In this document: positions 33,601 through 41,349 of the stretch, piece after piece
Layout: every line of letters starts with the position of its first letter
How positions within the stretch are numbered: the first letter of the stretch is position 1
Assembly: GCF_002286935.1 (NCBI RefSeq)
Contig: NZ_MVOH01000006.1
Coordinates: 62,001-126,000 of the forward strand
DNA from: Bifidobacterium criceti
GTDB taxonomy: Bacteria > Actinomycetota > Actinomycetes > Actinomycetales > Bifidobacteriaceae
Reading direction: 5' to 3'
DNA: 64,000 nucleotides
Notes under the pieces: generated by a model
What the model was told of the DNA's origin: nothing
Seen by the model: the letters and a program-made list of their open reading frames with translations, nothing else
Database searches by the model: none
Made by a program: the position numbers and the translations under genes

Positions 33601-34407
33601 AAGATCGCGAAACCGCGCGTCGTCATCCCGGTGTTCCCCGGCAACAACTGCGAATACGACACGGCGGCCGCGTTCGAACGCGCGGGCGCGGACGTGACGA
33701 CGCTCATCGTCAACAACCTCACGCCGCAGGCGGTCGCGGAGTCGACGCAAGCGCTCGTCGACGAGATCGGACGCAGCCAGATCGTCATGATTCCGGGCGG
33801 CTTCTCGGGTGGCGACGAACCGGACGGGTCGGCGAAGTTCATCACCGCGTTCTTCCGCGCCCCCGCCGTCACCGAAGCGGTGCGCGACCTGCTCAAGAAC
33901 CGTGACGGTCTGATGCTCGGCATCTGCAACGGCTTCCAGGCGCTCATCAAGCTCGGCCTCGTGCCGTTCGGCGACATCGTGCCGATGACCGATGCCTGCC
34001 CGACGCTCACGTTCAATGAGATCGGATGCCACCAGAGCCGCCTCGTGCGCACGCGCGTCGCGTCGAACCTCTCGCCGTGGCTCGCGAAGACCGAGGTCGG
34101 CGACGTGCACACCGTCGCGATCTCGCACGGCGAAGGACGCTTCGTCGCCTCGTACGACATGCTCGCGCAGCTGGCCACGAACGGCCAGATCGCCACGCAG
34201 TACGTCGACGAGGACGGCGTGCCGAGCATGGACTTGTCGGTCAATCCGAACGGTTCGATGCTCGCCGTTGAAGGCATCACAAGCCCCGACGGCCGCGTCT
34301 TCGGCAAGATGGGCCATTCGGAGCGTTCGGGCAACGGCCTGTACATGAACGTGCCGGGCAACACCTACCAGCCGATCTTCGAGGCGGGCGTCGCCTACTT
34401 CGCGTGA
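30676..34407 (+). CDS. purL: Phosphoribosylformylglycinamidine synthase, single chain
   Basis: 1243 aa large-type FGAM synthase fusing the synthase and glutaminase in one polypeptide. Order: N-terminal PurS-like region ([16 protein letters not shown]), linker, two AIRS-like ATP domains ([57 protein letters not shown]), and a C-terminal class I amidotransferase ([24 protein letters not shown], nucleophile Cys in [14 protein letters not shown], acidic/His residues in ISHGEGRF and GHSERSG). Start codon is GTG at 30676 with AAGGAAG upstream. Single-chain PurL is unusual in Actinobacteria outside bifidobacteria, which mostly split it as PurLQS. Confidence 0.96.
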   Translation: [1243 protein letters not shown]

Positions 34408-34417
34408 TGTGACAGGA

Positions 34418-34538
34418 AGCGGGGGTTTCTCGGTGTCTTTGGGTGTCGTGAACCCCCAAAGACACCGAGAAACCCCCGCTTTTGACGCGACACGCCCATA
34501 TGGGGCCTTTTCGGCACCCAAAGATGCTGAGATATGGA
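34418..34538. repeat. Palindromic dispersed repeat, copy 1
   Basis: A perfect 26-bp inverted repeat (arms 34418-34443 and 34455-34480, loop 11) lies directly after purL and probably terminates it. It is followed by a conserved tail with GCGACACGCCCATATGG and CACCCAAAGATG that also occurs beside copy 3. The tail runs into the GGAGG ribosome site of the next gene. Confidence 0.85.
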
Positions 34539-34546
34539 GGAACAGC

Positions 34547-35080
34547 ATGCTGGAGCAGGACCCAACCACCCAGCTGCGTCCGATGCGCCGCGCCGATCGC
34601 GAAGTGCATGCCCCGGAGGACGTCGAGGCGATTCTGCGCGATTGCGCCGACGTGCGCGTCGCCTATCAGGATGCCCAAGGCCTGACGATCGTACCGGTGA
34701 ACTTCGCGTATGAGTTCGCACCGGGCATGTTGCGGCTGTTCATGCATTCGGCGCGTGAGGGGCGCAAGATCGACGCGATCCGCGCGGCCGGGAACGTCCT
34801 GCCCGTCGCGTTCGAAATGGATTGCGACGCGACCGTATACACCGGGCGCACACCATGCTCGTCGACGACGGCGTTCCGGTCAATCATCGGCACCGGCGTG
34901 GCGAGCCTCGTGGAGGACACCGAGCAGAAAATCGAGGCGCTCACATTGCTCATGCGGCAGCGCACCGCGATGCACGACGTCACGTTCCTGCTACGGCAGG
35001 TCGCGAAGGTCGCCGTATGGCGCATCGAGTCGACCGAATTCACGGCGAAACGGCATCCGGCGCCCGCCGCACGCATGTGA
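34547..35080 (+). CDS. Pyridoxamine 5'-phosphate oxidase-like (NimA-type) flavoprotein
   Basis: 177 aa. The split-barrel FMN-binding family member opens with LRPMRRADREVHAPEDVEAIL, then IVPVNFAYEF, LFMHSAREGRKIDAI and VAFEMD, the motif series of Nim/5-nitroimidazole-type flavoproteins. Such proteins reduce nitro compounds or serve as general FMN or haem-binding oxidoreductases; the substrate here is unknown. Start 34547 has GGAGG 6 nt upstream. It lies between two palindromic repeat copies. Confidence 0.8.
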   Translation: MLEQDPTTQLRPMRRADREVHAPEDVEAILRDCADVRVAYQDAQGLTIVPVNFAYEFAPGMLRLFMHSAREGRKIDAIRAAGNVLPVAFEMDCDATVYTGRTPCSSTTAFRSIIGTGVASLVEDTEQKIEALTLLMRQRTAMHDVTFLLRQVAKVAVWRIESTEFTAKRHPAPAARM

Positions 35081-35090
35081 ACATGCCTTT

Positions 35091-35200
35091 CTGCCCATCT
35101 TTGGGTACCCAAACCGGCCCCTTACGGGCGCGTTGCACCAAAAGCGGGGTCATCTGGTTATCTTTGGGTGTCGTCAACACCCAAAGATAACCAGATGGCT
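35091..35200. repeat. Palindromic dispersed repeat, copy 2
   Basis: Perfect 21-bp arms (35151-35171, 35177-35197; CATCTGGTTATCTTTGGGTGT) with a 5-nt loop, preceded by CATCTTTGGGTACCCAAACCGG. It fills the gap between two convergent genes and abuts the SPFH stop codon, so it can serve as a bidirectional terminator. Confidence 0.85.
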
Positions 35201-36410
35201 ACAGCCCCAGGATCTGCCTCTTCTTGAGGTTGAACTCCTCTTGGGTGAGGATGCCAGCGTCGAGCAGCTCCTTGAGGCTCTTCAACGCCTCCATCTGTTC
35301 GGACACCGACATCGCAGGCTGCGCCGGCGCACCCTGCGCCGCCGCGGACTGTGCGGTCGACGGCGCGACCGCCGCATTCGCCGCGTCGACCTGCCCGGGC
35401 ATCTGCTGCCCCGGCATCGCACCCGTCATCGGATTGACCCCCTGCGCGAAGCCAAGGCCGAGCATCATCCCGCCCATGTCGCCGAACCCGTTGTCCTGCA
35501 CACCCTGCGCGATCTTCTGCTGCGCCGCGATGTTCGACGCCTGCTGCGAAACGTTCTCGTACGCCGTCACATTCATCCGGTTCGCCGCATACTGCTTGAC
35601 GAGCTCCCGTGATTCCGGCGTGAACTCGATGCTCTCGATGCCGATGCCCGCAAGATGGATACCGAAACGAGACTCCCACGTACCGGCGTTGCCCGCGTCA
35701 GCGGCGATCGTCTGCGCGATGGCGTTCGCCTGGCTCGGCAGTTCGGAGATGCGGTACTCGTTCGACAGCGAGTTGAGCGCGACCGAGAACGACTGCATGA
35801 ATTCGCTCAGCAGCTGCGATTTCGTCTTCGGATCGTCGAAGCTGATGTAGTCGACGTTCGGTGGCACAAATTGGCGGATGAACGCGGTCGGGTTCGTGAT
35901 GCGCAGCGACATCATGCCGCGCGCACGGATGTCAAGGTCGGTGTCGTAGAACCTATCGTGGTACATGAGCGGCGCCGGCGTGCCGAATTTGAGTCCGCGG
36001 ATCTCGCGCAGGTTCACGAACGCGACACGTTTGTTCGCGACCGGTTCGCCGCCGTACTTGAACCGCTCCCCGATCTGCCCGAAGATCGATTTGCCGATGC
36101 CGTCGCCCGCGAAGACGCTGTCCGTGCCGCCGGTGCGGTACTCGTACCCTCCGGATTCGGTGATGATGTTCTCGATGCCCGACTGGTCGAAGATGAACGC
36201 GGCCGTGTTCTCGGGCACGTAGATGCGCGACCCGTTCGAGATGACTGCGTCCGAATGCTTCGTGTTCGAGCCGCGCCCGCGGTTCGTCTCCTGGTACACG
36301 CCCGGCATGAGCGCCGCGTGTTCATCGAACTGGTCGACGGTGATGATGTCGAGCCACTGGTCGGCGAACGTGCCACCCAATGCGCCCGCGAATGCCTTGA
36401 TCAACGCCAT
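35199..36410 (-). CDS. SPFH-domain protein with C-terminal SHOCT motif
   Basis: 403 aa. The N-terminal half is an SPFH/YdjI-type domain (ALIKAFAGALGGTFADQWLDII, VPENTAAFIFDQSGI, GTPAPLMYHDRFYDTDLDIRARG). A long helical segment follows (TPESRELVKQYAANRMNVTAYENVSQQASNIAAQQKIAQG), then a Pro/Gln/Ala-rich low-complexity linker, and a C-terminal LKELLDAGILTQEEFNLKK that is a SHOCT oligomerisation motif. Relatives associate with membranes and, in Bacillus, YdjI helps localise envelope-stress PspA-type complexes. Ribosome site AGAAGG. Last gene of a six-gene minus-strand set. Confidence 0.82.
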   Translation of the reverse strand: MALIKAFAGALGGTFADQWLDIITVDQFDEHAALMPGVYQETNRGRGSNTKHSDAVISNGSRIYVPENTAAFIFDQSGIENIITESGGYEYRTGGTDSVFAGDGIGKSIFGQIGERFKYGGEPVANKRVAFVNLREIRGLKFGTPAPLMYHDRFYDTDLDIRARGMMSLRITNPTAFIRQFVPPNVDYISFDDPKTKSQLLSEFMQSFSVALNSLSNEYRISELPSQANAIAQTIAADAGNAGTWESRFGIHLAGIGIESIEFTPESRELVKQYAANRMNVTAYENVSQQASNIAAQQKIAQGVQDNGFGDMGGMMLGLGFAQGVNPMTGAMPGQQMPGQVDAANAAVAPSTAQSAAAQGAPAQPAMSVSEQMEALKSLKELLDAGILTQEEFNLKKRQILGL

Positions 36411-36462
36411 TGTCGCCTTCTTTCTGAAGTTCCTGGGAAGTCAACGGGTTCCTGCGCGGCGG

Positions 36463-37044
36463 CTACAGCTGCTCGGTCCTGCCGCAGTATTCGCATATGA
36501 CGGTGTCACCTTCCGTCCCGTGCAGTGCGGCCCCGCAGCCGAGGCATGTGCGCGACACTGCTTTCCCCGCGCCTTTCGGTTTCGCCAATCCGCTCATCGT
36601 GAACGCTTCGGCGACTTCCTTCGTCGCACCGCTCAGCATGCTCGCGATTCCGGAGATGAACGTCTTCGGCGCGCCGACGATGTCCTCGTCGCTGCCGGTG
36701 ATCTCCTTGTTGATGCCGTTCGCAAGCTTCATGAGATCCGTATGGGACTCCATGCGCAGTTCGATCTTCCCTTTGCGTAGCAGGATGTCGCATTGGTGGT
36801 TGTCGCCTTTGTCGATGATGAGCTGCGGCTTGCCGTTCACCACCTTGATGTCGCGCAGCGCCCACGAGAACGTGTGGTCGATGTCCTTGCCGAACATCTT
36901 GATCTGCGTGTACGTGAACACGAGACTCATGTTGGTCAACGTCAGTTCTCCGCGCTCGAAGCCCTTGAAATCGGGGCTTTCGCAACCGACGCCGTCAAAC
37001 TGCGCGATGATGCCTTCATTCGGCAGCAGATCGATGCTGTGCAT
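36463..37044 (-). CDS. PH-like domain protein with C-terminal zinc ribbon
   Basis: 193 aa. The first 110 residues (LLPNEGIIAQFDGVGC...GELTLTNMSLVFTYTQ...IKVVNGKPQLII) have the pattern of bacterial PH/GRAM-like domains, in which a lipid- or protein-binding beta barrel reads out stress at the membrane. The C-terminus has CLGCGAALHGTEGDTVICEYCG, a two-knuckle zinc ribbon. I do not know a named homolog. It lies 52 bp upstream of the SPFH gene with a GGAGGG ribosome site and is probably cotranscribed. Confidence 0.7.
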   Translation of the reverse strand: MHSIDLLPNEGIIAQFDGVGCESPDFKGFERGELTLTNMSLVFTYTQIKMFGKDIDHTFSWALRDIKVVNGKPQLIIDKGDNHQCDILLRKGKIELRMESHTDLMKLANGINKEITGSDEDIVGAPKTFISGIASMLSGATKEVAEAFTMSGLAKPKGAGKAVSRTCLGCGAALHGTEGDTVICEYCGRTEQL

Positions 37045-37118
37045 ATCTGTCCCTCCTCACTTCCTTGTGGAATGTGCTTCTCTCAGCTAAATTCACCGTA
37101 CCAGAGCGGCCTTAGCTG

Positions 37119-37568
37119 TCATGCGCTGGCGACTGCGTTCTTGTTGCCGCGCTTGACGACGATCATCCAGATCGATCCTACGATGACGGCGACGGCGGCG
37201 ATGTAGAACAGATAGACGCCGAAGCCGAGGCTATAGGATCCGTATGGGGTGAAGCTCATATTGAAATAGACGTAGGTCAATGTCGCGATGATCGCGAAGA
37301 CGAGCGTCGGGATGCCTTTCGCGGCGATCGCGAAGATGAGCGCGAGCACACCGCATGCCGCGATGACGATGATTATGCCGAGGATGACCTCGGATACGCC
37401 GAAGCTCATGTTCGCGATCTGCTGCATTTCCTTCCACCGTTCCGCGATCGTGAACGCCGTCATCGTGTCATTGCTTGCCGTGGCGTATGGCAGCACGAGT
37501 GAGACGAGCATGACGAGTGATCCGATGATCGTGAGCGCGCGCGGTCCTGCGAGTGATGTCCTCTTCAT
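37119..37568 (-). CDS. Four-helix membrane protein of unknown function
   Basis: 149 aa with four predicted membrane helices (about residues 11-27, 60-80, 82-101, 115-138) and a short extracytoplasmic loop after helix 1 (TASNDTMTAFTIAERWKEMQQ). No family recognised. Strong AAGGAG ribosome site at 37575-37580. The gene starts in a short AT-rich stretch (TATATATAG) unlike its surroundings. Part of the SPFH gene set. Confidence 0.65.
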   Translation of the reverse strand: MKRTSLAGPRALTIIGSLVMLVSLVLPYATASNDTMTAFTIAERWKEMQQIANMSFGVSEVILGIIIVIAACGVLALIFAIAAKGIPTLVFAIIATLTYVYFNMSFTPYGSYSLGFGVYLFYIAAVAVIVGSIWMIVVKRGNKNAVASA

Positions 37569-37620
37569 GATGACTCCTTATATATAGAAAAGAAAGATTG
37601 ATTGAATGAATGGATGATTG

Positions 37621-38277
37621 CTACCCATGACTGATTTGGACGACGATCGACGCGCACAGCAGCAGTACTGTCGCGACACATGCGATCGCGAGCGCGATCA
37701 GGACAAGGTTGCGTCCTGACACGTGCCCTCGGCGCCCAGTGACCGCGAATGCCACGCCGCATACGGTGAACATGAGGATGATGAACATGAGGGCGCCGCT
37801 CCAGTTCGGGCTCCATTCGTCGAAGCTTGATACGCCGTATATCGCGCCAAGGCATGCGACGACGACCGCGGCGATCGCCCATTTTGAACGTGGTCCGTTG
37901 TTGTCCGCGGTGACCCAACGCCAGAACCGCCGTTTCGCGATGACATCCGAGGGAACGACGGTGCTCTGCGCGGCCATCTGTTCGGCAAGCTCACGGTACA
38001 GGCGGCTGCATGCGCCACTGCTGTCGTTCGCGCCGAGCGGCGCGTCGATGATGACCGCACTCTGTTCGCCGCTTTCGACGACGCGCGCCTCGTATGTACC
38101 ACCACCGTTTGGAAGATGGAAACTCACGGTGCGCGCGGCGTCATCGTTGCCGACCACGTCGAATCCCGCACTGTACCGCAACGTCTGCAGCAACGTGGCA
38201 TAGGTCTGCGCGACGGGCGCTTGATAGCTTTGCCGAGCTACTGGCACGCGGTGTGTCGCGGGATTCGATTCGGTCAT
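37621..38277 (-). CDS. Membrane protein sharing an N-terminal domain with the next gene upstream
   Basis: 218 aa. Residues about 17-105 (YATLLQTLRYSAGFDVVGNDDAARTVSF...LYRELAEQM) align with residues about 20-115 of the 536-aa neighbour (VYGALEQMLQFSAGFDLIHKDDQTRTVTF...FYKDLGDQL), so the two are paralogous over this soluble domain. Three predicted helices follow (about 132-150, 158-178, 187-211). Function unknown. Ribosome site AAGGA. The domain is unnamed to me. Confidence 0.65.
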   Translation of the reverse strand: MTESNPATHRVPVARQSYQAPVAQTYATLLQTLRYSAGFDVVGNDDAARTVSFHLPNGGGTYEARVVESGEQSAVIIDAPLGANDSSGACSRLYRELAEQMAAQSTVVPSDVIAKRRFWRWVTADNNGPRSKWAIAAVVVACLGAIYGVSSFDEWSPNWSGALMFIILMFTVCGVAFAVTGRRGHVSGRNLVLIALAIACVATVLLLCASIVVQISHG

Positions 38278-38317
38278 GATGGGTCCTTCGGATAAGTGGA
38301 TAGTGATTGGGAGTGGA

Positions 38318-39928
38318 TCAGCCGACCGAGGCGAGCCGCTGGTTGACGCGGTTCATGACCTCAAGGTAGTACTGCAGATCGGCGTCGGTCCATGTGGACT
38401 GGTCCATTCCCTCGATCTTCTGCGTCATATCCGAATATTCCTGCATCATCTTGAGGTATTCGGTCATCATGCCGGACTGGTCGGAGGACGAATTGTACTT
38501 CTCCATGAAGTCGCAGTACTTGTTCATATACGACTCGTAGGAATCCATCGCTTCCTTGACGGCAGGGGTCACGCCACCGGAGTTCTGGTTCTGCGCCCCC
38601 TGCTGCTTCTTCGCTTCCTCCTCCTGGGCCCTCCTCTCCTGCTCTTCGAGGCGCTTCTGCTCCTCCTCGGCCTTCTTGCGCTCCTCCTCGGCCTTCTTCT
38701 CTTCCTCAGCCTTCTTGCCGGCTTCCTCCTCGGCCTTCTTCGCAGCCTCCTCGTCGGCAGCGTCGTCTTCCTCTTGCTCCTTTATATAAGATGCTGATTC
38801 GATTTGAATCGTCATTTGTTTATAGCTTTCGCCATACTGCACACGAACTTCGTCGCCATCATTGTTCTTCGCCTGATAATGAACCGAGCTCTTCTCATAA
38901 TCTGCAGTGAAGCCAGCTTTCTTTATTTTCTCCACATAGTCATTAAATTCTTCTGGCGAAATATTGCATACTTGCATGGCCATATGGTCAGAGTATTCAT
39001 AATATATCCTGCCTTGAGCATTATCCATCGCAGGCAATTTGGCGGAAATGCCATCACGCGGGAATGTGACAGCAGAGCAGGAGGTGGTATCTTCCGAAGT
39101 CGACGACGAAGAAGACGAAGAAGACGAAGAAGACCTTCCGCTTGCAGCCCCAATCAGCGACAACACCAGCGCAACGACGGTGACGCCAGCCGCAATGACC
39201 GTGAGCATGCGACCATGCTTCCTCCCCGGTTGTGTTTGCGAGAACGCCAATATACACAGCACAATGGGGACAATTGCAAGGACTACGCACAATCCAATCG
39301 ACGGGTGCGTCCCCATAGCGAACAGACCGATAAGGAAATACACGGCGCTAACGATGAGCGACGCAACTGCAATCGCGGACGTCCTCCCCGTGTTCTCGTC
39401 GGTCAGCAGCGCCGCGAACTTGTTCTTCGGCGCGCGATGAGCGCCAGCGCCCGACTGATTACCGTCAGCGGCTCCGCTCGTCGGCGTCGTCGACACCGGA
39501 GTCGTCGTGGTAGTAGTCGCATCCATCGTCGGCATCGCCTGCGTCGGCTGTTCCTGCGTGGTGAGCACGGTCGTCGTCGCGGGCGGCATCGTCTGCGTCG
39601 GGGCCTGTACCATCAGCTGGTCGCCGAGATCCTTGTAGAATTTCGCGATCTCCTGCTGTGCGCTCTCCCCCGCCTCGGCCGGCACCGTCACCTGCACGGT
39701 GCTGAAGGAGGAATCGGTGCCTTCCGCCACCTTCGCAATGAACAGCCCACTGATGACCGGAGCACTGAACGTGACGGTCCTCGTTTGATCGTCCTTATGG
39801 ATCAGATCGAATCCGGCGCTGAACTGCAACATCTGCTCCAATGCGCCGTACACGTCCTGCGCCGATGCCATATATGTCTGTTGATTCGGCTGCGGACCCG
39901 CCCCTAGGTTCACTTCTGGCGTGGTCAT
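38318..39928 (-). CDS. DUF6591-like multidomain membrane protein
   Basis: 536 aa. Order: soluble domain shared with the downstream neighbour (about residues 15-115); Thr/Gln-rich linker (TTTVLTTQEQPTQAMPTMD); KFAALLTDENTGR; three membrane helices (about 200-285); a run of eleven Ser encoded by 9-nt repeats; an extracellular alpha/beta domain (NISPEEFNDYVEKIKKAGF...YKQMTIQIE); a Glu/Lys/Ala-rich coiled coil of about 60 residues (KKAEEEAGKKAEEEKK); and a C-terminal helical domain (MDSYESYMNKYCDFMEKYN...YYLEVMNRVNQRLASV) matching DUF6591. Start 39928 has GGAGGAGG. Codons for the extracellular domain are AT-richer: by hand count about 43% GC over 38821-39060. Confidence 0.7.
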   Translation of the reverse strand: MTTPEVNLGAGPQPNQQTYMASAQDVYGALEQMLQFSAGFDLIHKDDQTRTVTFSAPVISGLFIAKVAEGTDSSFSTVQVTVPAEAGESAQQEIAKFYKDLGDQLMVQAPTQTMPPATTTVLTTQEQPTQAMPTMDATTTTTTPVSTTPTSGAADGNQSGAGAHRAPKNKFAALLTDENTGRTSAIAVASLIVSAVYFLIGLFAMGTHPSIGLCVVLAIVPIVLCILAFSQTQPGRKHGRMLTVIAAGVTVVALVLSLIGAASGRSSSSSSSSSSSTSEDTTSCSAVTFPRDGISAKLPAMDNAQGRIYYEYSDHMAMQVCNISPEEFNDYVEKIKKAGFTADYEKSSVHYQAKNNDGDEVRVQYGESYKQMTIQIESASYIKEQEEDDAADEEAAKKAEEEAGKKAEEEKKAEEERKKAEEEQKRLEEQERRAQEEEAKKQQGAQNQNSGGVTPAVKEAMDSYESYMNKYCDFMEKYNSSSDQSGMMTEYLKMMQEYSDMTQKIEGMDQSTWTDADLQYYLEVMNRVNQRLASVG

Positions 39929-39994
39929 GACTTCTTCCCTCCTCCTTGGCGGCAAGGTGTGCGGATGCATGATCGCGTCCGCACACCCGATCAC

Positions 39995-40156
39995 CTATCG
40001 GTCGTTCTGTTCCAGCGCGGAACTCCCCATAGAGGCCGACGCCGGGCTCCCGTCATCCGCCGTACGCGGACGATGCTCACCCGACGACGCCTCACGTGCC
40101 GCCTCATCCAACTCTCGAACGCCGCGCAGAATCATGCTTGCCAACTGAGCGAACAT
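39995..40156 (-). CDS. Small protein, 53 aa, unknown
   Basis: MFAQLASMILRGVRELDEAA begins a 53-aa product with a good ribosome site (GAAAGGAG, 7 nt upstream), followed by a polar Ser/Ala/Asp-rich tail. It lies 66 bp upstream of the DUF6591-like gene on the same strand and is likely the first gene of that transcript. No family recognised. The open frame extends to 40249 but the ribosome site favours 40156. Confidence 0.5.
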   Translation of the reverse strand: MFAQLASMILRGVRELDEAAREASSGEHRPRTADDGSPASASMGSSALEQNDR

Positions 40157-40352
40157 ATCTGCACTCCTTTCTGACGAGAGATGCTCCACGACCGTCCTTC
40201 GGTCATGTCGGGTCTGCGCCCTGCCATGCTTCTCGTCATTAAGGGGCATGTTTTATTCGCGAATCGCACTCCTTACCTATCGCGACAATCGGCGGTTTTC
40301 CGGGGATATGACGAGTCCTATGCCCTGTTGTTCCATTCTCGAAACTTCGGCA

Positions 40353-40358
40353 TATAAT
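40353..40358 (+). promoter_or_regulatory. -10 of the Xre regulator promoter
   Basis: Consensus TATAAT 54 nt upstream of the regulator start, in an AT-rich stretch. Confidence 0.55.
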
Positions 40359-40367
40359 GTCAATGAC

Positions 40368-40379
40368 ATAACATGTTAT
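40368..40379. promoter_or_regulatory. Palindrome ATAACATGTTAT, candidate autoregulatory operator
   Basis: Perfect 12-bp palindrome starting 10 nt downstream of the -10 and 33 nt before the Xre start. Its place over the expected transcription start suits a repressor site; binding is inferred only. Confidence 0.45.
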
Positions 40380-40411
40380 AAATTTGCGGATTAAGAGAAG
40401 GCGAATATAGC

Positions 40412-41161
40412 ATGGATGATATAACCCAGCTTCGCGCCGCCTGCTGGCGGCAACGGTTGCGCGAGTGCCTGCGCGAGCGCGGCCTCACACAGGTGGAGTT
40501 CGTCAGTGCGCTCAATCGCACCTATCTGACGAAATTCCACCAGAAGGACGTCAGCAGATGGCTCAACACCGGCAACCAATCCGCGAACGGCACGATCGGC
40601 TTTCCCAAATACGAGACGATGATGCTCATCGCGGACTTCTTCGGAGTCGACGTCGGATATTTGACCGGCGAGACGGACGAGACATCCTTCGACCTCGAGA
40701 AGGCGAGTTCCTATACGGGGCTGAGCAGCAACGCCCTACTGGCGATCCGTGAATGGATAGACTCCCCCGGCGGCTCCCCCGACGCCGAATTGCGCGATTG
40801 GCGCGCCGATACGATCAACCGCATGTTCTTCTCGGATCTGTTCAACGAGCTGGCGGCGAAAATGCTCACGCTCTATGAGATGTCCACGATCTGCCACACC
40901 AACCCCGAGCGGTTCCACAATCTGATGCGGTCGCTCGCCGCCAGCAGCGAGCTGCCTGACGATCTGACGTTCCAATTGATCATCGGCGCGTTCTACGGCA
41001 TGGCGAACGAATCGTTCTCGGCATTGCTGAAAGACGCCTACCCCACCCCGACCGAACAACAATTCGAGTACTCCCTCGACACACAGGACATCTCGGACAC
41101 ACAGGACGATGACGATGCGCAAGAGACTTCCGACGACGACCTTTGGTACGGCGCGCTCTGA
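40412..41161 (+). CDS. Xre-family helix-turn-helix regulator
   Basis: 249 aa. The N-terminal HTH runs over residues 12-52 (RQRLRECLRERGLTQVEFVSALNR...KDVSRWLN), and FPKYETMMLIADFFGVDVGYLTGE completes the phage-repressor-like fold. The remaining 160 residues are helical and end in a very acidic tail (DTQDISDTQDDDDAQETSDDD). No enzymatic motif is seen. Likely controls itself and perhaps the 414-aa protein that follows 188 bp downstream on the same strand. Confidence 0.8.
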   Translation: MDDITQLRAACWRQRLRECLRERGLTQVEFVSALNRTYLTKFHQKDVSRWLNTGNQSANGTIGFPKYETMMLIADFFGVDVGYLTGETDETSFDLEKASSYTGLSSNALLAIREWIDSPGGSPDAELRDWRADTINRMFFSDLFNELAAKMLTLYEMSTICHTNPERFHNLMRSLAASSELPDDLTFQLIIGAFYGMANESFSALLKDAYPTPTEQQFEYSLDTQDISDTQDDDDAQETSDDDLWYGAL

Positions 41162-41349
41162 GGCCCGCTGGATGGCGCATATTGCATACATGTGCCGCAT
41201 ATAGCCGCCCCCACTGCGGAGATTTGTGTCATATTCCGTCGTCTTCCCCTCCATAACACAGCGATATGGGGATAATTGAATGCGCAGAAGGTTTACCACA
41301 TCGATATCGATGTAGCGAGCTCAACCTGAACGGCAGAGAAAGGAACACC

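Noticed and set aside
30634..34569. 1311-codon open frame antisense to purL
   Set aside because: High third-position GC leaves the opposite strand open; the translation is Arg/Asp/Val-rich with no family motif, while purL is unmistakable.
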